Below, in pieces: positions 19,401 to 25,751 of a stretch of 64,000 bases of DNA. The position numbers and the translations under genes were made by a program. The notes beneath the pieces were generated by a model, which was not told the DNA's origin, searched no databases, and saw only the letters and a list, made by a program, of their open reading frames with translations. How positions within the stretch are numbered: position 1 is the first letter of the stretch; each line of letters opens with the position of its first letter. The DNA is from Bacteroidota bacterium (lineage in GTDB: Bacteria; Bacteroidota; Bacteroidia; Bacteroidales; Tannerellaceae), in assembly GCA_023429375.1 (NCBI GenBank), contig JAEYVY010000016.1, forward strand, positions 124,001 through 188,000, written 5' to 3'.

Positions 19401-20030
19401 TGTACTATAGCCTGTAACAACAACCTCATCCAATGTCTGAGTATCTTCTTTCATGACAATTCTAAGAGGTTGATTACTCACTTTAACTTCTTGTGTCAAG
19501 TAGCCAATATATGAAACAACTAAAGTGGCATCGCTCGCAACGTCTTCTAAGTTAAACTGACCATTGAAATCTGTGATTGTTCCAATTACTTGTCCTTTGA
19601 CCATGATATTAACCCCAATCATTGGTTCTCCGGATTCGTCATAAACAGTTCCGGAAGCTCTTACACTTCTTTGTGTCACGACAGGATTTTCATTAACTGG
19701 TTTTGGTTTGAGGATTACTTTATTGTCAATAATCGTATAATCGACATTGGTGTGTGCTAATACATCTTTTAAAGTTTCATGGATATCAGACTGATTTGCT
19801 TGATAAGAAACAGTTTGTTTTGTATTTACCAATTTATTGTCATAAACAAAGACAAAACCGGTTTCTTTTTCGACTTCCTTTAATGCATCGCCTAAGGATT
19901 CTTTTTTTATCTCCAAGTTATCTCCTGATACAATTGGATTTGCAAAAGCTGTGATTAATAAGGAAAGCTGCATGACTAAAAAACAGACCATGCTTTGTAT
20001 TCCAATTTTAATGATCTTGTTGGTTTTCAT
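16425..20030 (-). CDS. SusC/RagA-family TonB-dependent transporter with STN domain (PUL-A)
   Basis: A 1201-residue outer-membrane transporter. After the signal peptide come an STN secretin/TonB N-terminal domain (about 36-108), a carboxypeptidase-regulatory-like domain (125-205), the TonB box region 'DEVVVTGY' (211-218), the plug (220-335, including 'LIIVDGVSGVDISSVN') and a beta-barrel ending in aromatic 'IGLNLSF'. The STN domain is the part that contacts a FecR-type anti-sigma factor, and a fecR/sigma pair is encoded just upstream, so import and induction are probably linked. A terminator-like hairpin separates it from fecR, so its transcription may depend on a separate promoter or on read-through. 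Confidence 0.96.
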   Translation of the reverse strand: MKTNKIIKIGIQSMVCFLVMQLSLLITAFANPIVSGDNLEIKKESLGDALKEVEKETGFVFVYDNKLVNTKQTVSYQANQSDIHETLKDVLAHTNVDYTIIDNKVILKPKPVNENPVVTQRSVRASGTVYDESGEPMIGVNIMVKGQVIGTITDFNGQFNLEDVASDATLVVSYIGYLTQEVKVSNQPLRIVMKEDTQTLDEVVVTGYSTQAKKDITGSVAVVSTDDLKETPVSNFAEALQGRAAGVFVQAAGGPLGETTIRIRGIGSVNGADPLIIVDGVSGVDISSVNPNDIESMQILKDAAASAIYGAKGANGVIIITTKQGKKDDSVKVSYNGYYGVAKMASKGFDLLNAWESMEFQEEGQRNLLKYRGQTATHAQFGTIGPDGSGHLTMPYAIKPAGLSKEQVISQFGSIENWVASYKDNGSNSWSRSAYYQMLEDGYSEEEARKGTDWFKEATQTGVVQDHQLSVVGGGKKATYSFSLGYMDREGTIKESWFRRYSLRANTNFFVNSWFNIGQNTNLALMENSGERGRQGDDNTFGKTYSIQPWVPIYNVGGDYAGSQAPEGGRANTAIQTINNEKDNRRRFFRMQSAIYAEIIPMKDLKIRSQFSARLNGMWDYWMSKRTIMTNKEGASQNNFSEQASYNFGYQWTNTATYSKTINDDHTINAVIGSEAIKEGMGRGILARRYDYPFENNPNTWIINNGATANMYNEGYMSSTVGMFGLFGRADYSYQGKYLATVTVRRDASSKFSEKNRWGTFPSVSLGWRMSDEKFMEKTRQYLDDLKIRVGYGTTGNSNIDPYNWAFQYGTGNTYLYSILGSDSDVAAGYGVTNLGDIEAKWETAKMLNTGFDATVFNSRLNINFDYFIKKTSDMLIDANWSALAGNMTKPKVNIGDMENKGVDLNLIWRDKKAGFNYSVGLNLSHYKNKLISIGSKAGIFEGTRISNMNVLMEGYPIGMFHGYLIDGIYKSEADVTGYKNDLGMNVLPYSASEGYNVKQFVGQFKVKDVNNDGKIDANDRTFIGNPHPDLTGGLNLSLGWKGFDLGTYLYFSLGNDIFAMYKYYTHYGSLQSTYSKDRRDNSWSESNPNGIYPLWATVGGESTIAANESNSSYIEDGSFLRMQTLTLGYTLPKKILKRYNIESVRVYGQISNVFTLTGYSGLDPQVRTDSDGNSKDRNMGTDFGSYGMPRQFIIGLNLSF

Positions 20031-20060
20031 AAGTATTATTTAGGTTGAATAAAATAAAAT

Positions 20061-20098
20061 AAAAAAACTCGCAGTGGTTAGTAAAATGAACCACTTGC
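20061..20098 (-). terminator. Terminator/attenuator between fecR and susC (PUL-A)
   Basis: On the minus strand GCAAGTGGTT pairs with AACCACTGC (one bulged base, about 9-base loop; plus-strand arms 20071-20079 and 20089-20098), followed by GAG and seven T residues. It lies downstream of the fecR stop and only about 30 bases before the susC start, so it may gate expression of the transporter. Confidence 0.7.
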
Positions 20099-20138
20099 TC
20101 TTTGATTAAAGCTGATTTTGTTTCATAGGCATTTTGTT

Positions 20139-21164
20139 TTATTTAAATAGTATAATTTCATTTTTATAAGCTCCGTCAGGAGAAGTCGAGAGTTTGTTAA
20201 ATTTGTACTTTATACCTGTAGCCTCCTTGATATAATTTAGTACTTGAGGGAGTTGTTCATTTCCAAACTTTGCAGTAATAGAAGAGTTGTATATCTCATC
20301 ATTCAGCACTTTAAACCTCACATTGTAATGGCGTTCAAGCACACGTAAAACATGTGATAATGAATGGTTGTCAAATACAATTTGTCCATATCTCCACGCG
20401 ACATCCACATCTAAATCAGTTTTTTCAACACTATTAAACTTGGTACTTTTTGAATAAAAAGATGATTCAGATTTCTTTAGACAACAATGTTCAACCACTC
20501 CATTCGATGAAATATAATTTAGCATAACACGTCCTTCTACTAAGGATGTTTTAATATATTCCTCATCTTCATAAGCCCGCACATTGAAAGTAGTTCCCAA
20601 CACATTTATCGTATAAGTCGAGTCTATATTTACTTCGAATGTACCTTTCCCTTTTCTCACATTGAAGTATGCCTCGCCACTTAAACTTACACATCTCTTT
20701 TGCTGGTTAAAATCTAAGGGATATACTAGTTTACTCCCCGAATTTAACCAGACTTTAGAACTGTCCGGTAAGACACAAACCGAGACGACCCCAGGGTTGG
20801 AAGTAATCTCAACCAACTGGGAAATCGCATCAACATCGGCTCGAGGGAGAAAATAACCTAAAAGAGTAAATAACGGGATTAGTAGAACAGCAGCTATTTG
20901 TTTGATTACAATTTGATTGTTTCTATTCTTATCCTTCTCTTTTTTCCTGTTAACAATAGTCTTTATACGAATCAAAGCCTCATCAGTATCAATCGAATCC
21001 ATCAGATGTAGATCGAAGAATGCACGTTGTGCCATGAAGAATTTTCGAAACATTTCTTTATTTTCAACATCAGCATCCAGCCAATCTTCTACTGCTTTTA
21101 CTTCAGCTTTGGATGATTTCCCAAGAATATAACGAGTCAGTATTTTCTGATTTATATGATACAT
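20139..21164 (-). CDS. FecR-family anti-sigma factor (PUL-A)
   Basis: About 341 residues from the Met at 21164; the frame extends to 21212, but the segment before 'MYHINQKILTRYILG' does not look like the family start. The N-terminal cytoplasmic anti-sigma region is followed by a single membrane helix (about 86-104, 'IAAVLLIPLFTLLGYFL'), a periplasmic FecR domain ('LPDSSKVWLNSGSKLVYP') and a C-terminal DUF4974 domain ('NHSLSHVLRVLERHYNVRF'). It should hold the divergently encoded sigma factor inactive until the STN domain of the SusC protein signals ligand binding. The gene is divergent from sigma, whereas in PUL-B the two are co-directional. Confidence 0.93.
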   Translation of the reverse strand: MYHINQKILTRYILGKSSKAEVKAVEDWLDADVENKEMFRKFFMAQRAFFDLHLMDSIDTDEALIRIKTIVNRKKEKDKNRNNQIVIKQIAAVLLIPLFTLLGYFLPRADVDAISQLVEITSNPGVVSVCVLPDSSKVWLNSGSKLVYPLDFNQQKRCVSLSGEAYFNVRKGKGTFEVNIDSTYTINVLGTTFNVRAYEDEEYIKTSLVEGRVMLNYISSNGVVEHCCLKKSESSFYSKSTKFNSVEKTDLDVDVAWRYGQIVFDNHSLSHVLRVLERHYNVRFKVLNDEIYNSSITAKFGNEQLPQVLNYIKEATGIKYKFNKLSTSPDGAYKNEIILFK

Positions 21165-21263
21165 GTATAATTTTTGTAGAGTTGTCCTATAAATAAAGCA
21201 ATCCTGAAACAAAATGTACTAACCTCAACAATATATTTTTCGACGAAACATGAGTTCACGTCA

Positions 21264-21294
21264 TTGTTTGTAGCTATTTTTTATGTTAAGTTTG
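21264..21294 (+). promoter_or_regulatory. Promoter of the PUL-A sigma gene
   Basis: TTG at 21264-21266 is followed after 20 bases by TAAGTTTG (21287-21294), a good Bacteroidetes vegetative promoter, about 27 bases before the GTG start. The divergent fecR must be served from the same 156-base interval. Confidence 0.65.
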
Positions 21295-21320
21295 CAGTTT
21301 ATATAATACGATAACTAAAA

Positions 21321-21872
21321 GTGACAACTTGTGATTATTTGTTAACCCAAAAGCTAATCGCCGGAGATGAGACTGCCTTTAATACTATTTTCAAACAGTA
21401 TTATAAGGAACTCTGCATATTTGCAGCCCATTATTCCGGTCATTTAGAATGTGAAGAAATTGTACAGGATGTCATGTTGTGGCTTTGGGAAAATCGTGCA
21501 GTTCTACCTCAGGAACTGTCAATAAAGCCATTTCTCTATTCTGCAGTAAAAAATAAATGCATCAACCTAATCAATCATAAACAAATAAAGAATAGAGTAT
21601 TAAATGAACTCTTAGAAGAATATGAAAGCTTCTTTCTTCGTCCTGAAAATCATGAAAGATATGAACAGACAGAGATTGTCAATCTGTTAACCAAAACGCT
21701 GGAAGAGCTCCCTCGAGAATATAAAGAAGTATTCAAAATGAATCGCTTTAAAAATATGACCTACAGCGAAATTGCAACACAGTTAGGTGTTTCTCCAAAG
21801 ACTGTAGCATACCGCATTTCACAGACGTTGAAGAGACTTCGAATCACGCTCAAAGATTATTGTACTGCATAA
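21321..21872 (+). CDS. ECF RNA polymerase sigma factor (PUL-A)
   Basis: A 183-residue sigma-70 family ECF factor of the Bacteroidetes FecI-like group. The region 2 core runs over 'FKQYYKELCIFAAHYSGH' and 'EEIVQDVMLWLWENR' (about 24-65). Region 4 carries the helix-turn-helix 'MTYSEIATQLGVSPKTVAYRI' part near residues 145-165. The start codon is GTG at 21321; no ATG gives a plausible alternative. It is divergent from its presumed anti-sigma gene and should activate the PUL-A susC promoter. It is followed by a strong bidirectional terminator shared with the convergent PUL-B. Confidence 0.94.
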   Translation: MTTCDYLLTQKLIAGDETAFNTIFKQYYKELCIFAAHYSGHLECEEIVQDVMLWLWENRAVLPQELSIKPFLYSAVKNKCINLINHKQIKNRVLNELLEEYESFFLRPENHERYEQTEIVNLLTKTLEELPREYKEVFKMNRFKNMTYSEIATQLGVSPKTVAYRISQTLKRLRITLKDYCTA

Positions 21873-21896
21873 TAGATTTAAACTTAAATAGGCATA

Positions 21897-21929
21897 AAAA
21901 AGAGACGTATGGATTATACGTCTCTTTTT
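21897..21929. terminator. Bidirectional terminator between PUL-A sigma and PUL-B
   Basis: A 14-bp perfect stem AAAAAGAGACGTAT/ATACGTCTCTTTTT with a 5-base loop (GGATT). The A and T tracts make it work in both directions, for the sigma gene (plus) and the last PUL-B gene (minus). Confidence 0.9.
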
Positions 21930-21938
21930 GGTATTTAA

Positions 21939-23807
21939 TTATTTTACTGTAGGAGGAGCACTCAATGTACCACCTTCATTGTATTTCTGGTTGTTAGGAA
22001 GGCCTTTCTTACCTACGCCTTCTTTCATCAACATCTTCAGATCATTCAGGTGATAACGATAAATACCTCGAGGCATCACATTATATTTCTTGCATAAGGA
22101 AGCTGCCATACCTACAACTTCACCCATCATGCCCGTTGTTCGCATAACTCTGACAGTACCCAATGCTACGTGTGTTACACTAATATTACGTCCAGCCATA
22201 AACAAATTATCTATGTTTCTGGAATAAAAACAACGATAAGGTATAGGGTAAGGATAAATTGGATTATGCTTTGCTATTGATTTAAACTCTTCTCCCGGGA
22301 AATTGGCCGTATTCTTTGGATCCGGATAATGAAGGTCTATCGTCCAAGTAGTCGAAGCAGTTCCATCTTCATGAACAACATATTTAGTTAAATCATCTTC
22401 TTTTAAGATATAATCACCTAGCAGACGACGTGATTCTCTCTTTCCGGCCACATAAGCCACCCAAGCTAATTTACGAGTTCTAAAAAGATCATTTTCCTTT
22501 AGTTCGTTCTTTAGATAGCTCCAGTTTGAAAAAACAACCATAAGTCCGTAATCACGAATACGTTCAAATTCATTAATTTGGTCATAGTTCATTCCCGTTT
22601 CCCAAGTCCACTCTCCCATAGTCACTTTTTCGACACTTTCTTGCGAGAACTTTACACCATAATTAAAGTAAGGAAATGATGTAGGCTTCTTTTGATCTTC
22701 TGAATACCATTGTACAGAAGAGCCCATGGTCATTTTATCGGCAACCTCAGGAGCAGTAGCTTCTCCAAATTCATCTTTGGCTTCTCTACCCATGGCAAAA
22801 TCCGCACCTGCAAGGAAACCTATTGTTCCGTCACCCGTACAATCCGCAAAAATAGGTGCTGTAAAAGTCTTTTCTTCCCCTGTTTCAATATGTTTAGCAA
22901 TAACCGATTTGATCTTTGATCCATCCATCTCAACTGCTATTGCTCTATAGTTTGCAAATAACGATATGTTTTTTTCATTCTCAACGAGTTGTTGCTTCTT
23001 TTCATCTTCATAGTAATCTCCAGGCTGCGCATTACCTCCGCGAGTAGGGCCAAATTCTTTTTGAAGATTACCCAACTCTTTATAAGGACCTGCTTCTATG
23101 CGCCCCCCAAGATGAACACGTACTTCTGAACTGTTATTTCCTCCCAGCACCGGACGGTCATGAATTAGTGCGACTTTACAACCCAAACGAGCAGCAGAAA
23201 CAGCGGCGCTCAATCCAGCTACCCCTCCTCCTACTACTACAAAATCATAAGTTCCAGCACTTGGCGCTATCTGTGGCAACTTGAGCAATTCTTTACGGAA
23301 AACGTTCAATGCTTGTACCTCTAATGGAGGGATATCATTTTCTTCTGTAGTAAAATAAATGGCATCACATCTCCCATTAAAACCAGTTAAGTCGTGAAGC
23401 TCTAAAGTAACATCTTGCGGATTCTTAATGTTAACCTTACCTGCATATTGCCATATCCAAGCTTCGCCGGTAACTCCCAGAACCGTGGATAATGTTCTTT
23501 TATCTACTGAAAGTTTAAATTTACCAGGTCCTTCACCTTTCTTCCAAGGAGAAGTCCAGTTATATGTTCTCACATAAATATGATAAGTTCCTTTTTCTGG
23601 AAAGGAGACTTGCGTAATGGCATCGTTCACAGGCTCGCCTAAACCATGGGCCATCAAGTAGGGAGAGCCCATCAAATCCATGAATTGTTGATCAACCACC
23701 CAACCTCCTTTATGTTTAAAGCTCTCCGCTTCAACCAAAAGACGCGATGCCTGAGTTAACCCACAATTTATAAGTAAAACCAAGACGATTATTAAACGTG
23801 TTTTCAT
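21939..23807 (-). CDS. Secreted FAD-dependent oxidoreductase with N-terminal sugar-binding-like domain (PUL-B, copy 1)
   Basis: A 622-residue exported protein with signal peptide 1-20. A beta-sandwich-like N-terminal domain (about 22-153; 'LLVEAESF', 'KGTYHIYVRTYNW', 'GRCDAIYFTT') resembles the Golvesin/Xly carbohydrate-binding-like domain. It precedes a FAD-dependent oxidoreductase domain whose dinucleotide motif is 'VVGGGVAGLSAA' (191-202). 'DCTGDGTIGFLAGADF' and the C-terminal 'LFMAGRNISVTHVALGT' are typical of the PF12831-type family. The cofactor is therefore probably FAD; the substrate and the electron acceptor in an anaerobe's periplasm are unknown. It is a close paralogue of the gene 28 bases upstream and lacks a segment of roughly 30-40 residues present there after 'GP'. 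Last gene of PUL-B. Confidence 0.85.
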   Translation of the reverse strand: MKTRLIIVLVLLINCGLTQASRLLVEAESFKHKGGWVVDQQFMDLMGSPYLMAHGLGEPVNDAITQVSFPEKGTYHIYVRTYNWTSPWKKGEGPGKFKLSVDKRTLSTVLGVTGEAWIWQYAGKVNIKNPQDVTLELHDLTGFNGRCDAIYFTTEENDIPPLEVQALNVFRKELLKLPQIAPSAGTYDFVVVGGGVAGLSAAVSAARLGCKVALIHDRPVLGGNNSSEVRVHLGGRIEAGPYKELGNLQKEFGPTRGGNAQPGDYYEDEKKQQLVENEKNISLFANYRAIAVEMDGSKIKSVIAKHIETGEEKTFTAPIFADCTGDGTIGFLAGADFAMGREAKDEFGEATAPEVADKMTMGSSVQWYSEDQKKPTSFPYFNYGVKFSQESVEKVTMGEWTWETGMNYDQINEFERIRDYGLMVVFSNWSYLKNELKENDLFRTRKLAWVAYVAGKRESRRLLGDYILKEDDLTKYVVHEDGTASTTWTIDLHYPDPKNTANFPGEEFKSIAKHNPIYPYPIPYRCFYSRNIDNLFMAGRNISVTHVALGTVRVMRTTGMMGEVVGMAASLCKKYNVMPRGIYRYHLNDLKMLMKEGVGKKGLPNNQKYNEGGTLSAPPTVK

Positions 23808-23835
23808 GTTATTATCCTATTAATTAATTAGAACT

Positions 23836-25740
23836 CTATTTTTTATCTTCAGCCGTTATTGGCCCTTGCTGCATCAATTGCTTAAGCTCATCCATATGAT
23901 AGCGATAAATATCACGGGGAGATGCATTGTATTTCTTACACAAATATGCAGCCATACCAACAACTTCTCCCATCATACCCGTTGTACGCATAACACGTAC
24001 TGTTCCCAAAGCCACATGCGTTACACTGATATTACGACCTGCCATAAACAGATTGTCAATATTTCTTGAATACAGACAGCGATATGGGATTGGATAAGGG
24101 TCTATTTTTATATGCTTAGCTATTGATTTGAATTCGCTATTTGGAAAATATTCCGAATTTTTCGGATCAGGGTAATGAAGGTCTATCGTCCACGTAGTCG
24201 TTGCACTGCCGTCTTCGTGATAGACTTGTTTAACCAAATCGCTTTCTTTCAAAATGTAATCACCGAGCAACCTCCTTGATTCCCGCTTGCCACTAATATA
24301 GGCTGCCCATTCAAGTTTTCTATTTCTGAACAGATTGTTCTCTTTCAGATTGTTCTTCAGGTAACTCCAATTTGAGTAAACAACTAAAAGACCATAATCT
24401 CTAACATATTCAAAATCCTCCACTTGATCCTTATTCATTCCTGTTTCCCAGGTCCATTCACCCATGATTACCTTTTCACATGATTCATCTGAAAAGTTTA
24501 ATCCATAATTAAAGAACGGAAAACCGGAAGCCTTTTTTTCTTCTACAGAATACCATTGCAACGAAGCTCCCATCACTAACTTATCAGCCACCTTAGGAGC
24601 CGTTTCTTCATAAAATTCATCATATGCTTCTCTTCCCATCTTGTAGTCGGCACCGGCAAGATAGCCAACAGAAGCGTCTCCTGTACAATCCATAAACAAG
24701 TCACTGTGAAAAATCATTTCCTTACCTGTAAGAATATCTTTTCCAATGACTGCTGAAACTGAATTGTTATTCATACGAACATCTGTAATATGCGTATTTA
24801 GAAAGAGACTGATATTTTCTTCATTTTCTACGATCTCTTGCTTCAATCCGTCTTCATAATTACTCGCAGGTCCAGCATTATGAATTTTCTTTTCAGGATG
24901 TTCTTCTATGACCTTAAATATCTTTTTACTTCTCTCCGCTTGTGGATCTTGATTGGCTTCCCACAACGTCCAGTGCCCTATAGGTCCAATCTCATCTACA
25001 ACACTCCCTAATTTTGTGTAGGGATCCTGATAAATCAATCCGGATAGACCAACTCTTACTTCCGAGCTATTGTTCCCTCCTAAGACCGGTCTGTTCTGGA
25101 TTAAAGCGACTTTACAGCCTAATCGTGCAGCCGTTAAAGCAGCACAAATACCGGCTATGCCACCTCCTGCTACAACTAAATCATAATGACCTGCATTCTC
25201 GGGAACATTAGGCAATTGCAAAAGTTTGCGTCGGAATGCAGAGAGTAAATTCAAATCAGAAGGAGGCACATCTCCATCTTCTGTAGTAAAATAAATAGCA
25301 TCACAACGGCCATTAAACCCCGTAAGATCGTGCAACCCGAGCAATATCTCGGCTTTATCCACATACACTCTACCCGCTTTCTGCCAGCCCCAAGCATCTC
25401 CTTCAGCTCCTAAAACAGTGGATAATTTCTTTTTATTTACAGACAATTGAAATTTCCCCGGACCTTCCCCTTTTTTCCAAGGGGAAGTCCAATTAAATGT
25501 TCTAACATATACATAATATGTTCCTTTTTCGGGAAGCACAACTTGGGTCTGCGCATCGTCAACTTGTCCCCCCAATCCATGTGCCATCAAATAAGGAGAC
25601 CCCATTTGATCCATAAATTGCTGATCTACAACCCAGCCTCCTTTTTTGCTGAAACTTTCGGCTTCAACAAGCAAACGACCTGCATAGGCAAACGATGTAC
25701 ACAAGCATAAGATGACGATATAGACTAATTGTTTTTTCAT
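23836..25740 (-). CDS. Secreted FAD-dependent oxidoreductase with N-terminal sugar-binding-like domain (PUL-B, copy 2)
   Basis: A 634-residue exported paralogue of the neighbouring gene. Signal peptide 1-20 ('SFAYAG'), N-terminal beta domain (22-152), FAD motif 'VAGGGIAGICAA' (190-201), 'DCTGDASVGYLAGADY', and a C-terminal block 'NLFMAGRNISVTHVALGT' identical to copy 1. It differs by an extra segment around residues 240-285 ('GPIGHWTLWEANQDPQAER' and onward) close to where the substrate region of the FAD domain would be, so the two copies may act on different glycans or at different positions. It starts 11 bases downstream of the large lipoprotein gene, in one operon. Signal peptides without a lipobox suggest periplasmic proteins. 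Confidence 0.85.
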   Translation of the reverse strand: MKKQLVYIVILCLCTSFAYAGRLLVEAESFSKKGGWVVDQQFMDQMGSPYLMAHGLGGQVDDAQTQVVLPEKGTYYVYVRTFNWTSPWKKGEGPGKFQLSVNKKKLSTVLGAEGDAWGWQKAGRVYVDKAEILLGLHDLTGFNGRCDAIYFTTEDGDVPPSDLNLLSAFRRKLLQLPNVPENAGHYDLVVAGGGIAGICAALTAARLGCKVALIQNRPVLGGNNSSEVRVGLSGLIYQDPYTKLGSVVDEIGPIGHWTLWEANQDPQAERSKKIFKVIEEHPEKKIHNAGPASNYEDGLKQEIVENEENISLFLNTHITDVRMNNNSVSAVIGKDILTGKEMIFHSDLFMDCTGDASVGYLAGADYKMGREAYDEFYEETAPKVADKLVMGASLQWYSVEEKKASGFPFFNYGLNFSDESCEKVIMGEWTWETGMNKDQVEDFEYVRDYGLLVVYSNWSYLKNNLKENNLFRNRKLEWAAYISGKRESRRLLGDYILKESDLVKQVYHEDGSATTTWTIDLHYPDPKNSEYFPNSEFKSIAKHIKIDPYPIPYRCLYSRNIDNLFMAGRNISVTHVALGTVRVMRTTGMMGEVVGMAAYLCKKYNASPRDIYRYHMDELKQLMQQGPITAEDKK

Positions 25741-25751
25741 TACGTATTATT

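Noticed and set aside
23836..25740. Naming the FAD proteins xanthan lyases because of the N-terminal domain
   Set aside because: The main domain has a clear FAD dinucleotide motif and oxidoreductase hallmarks; the N-terminal domain alone does not support lyase activity.
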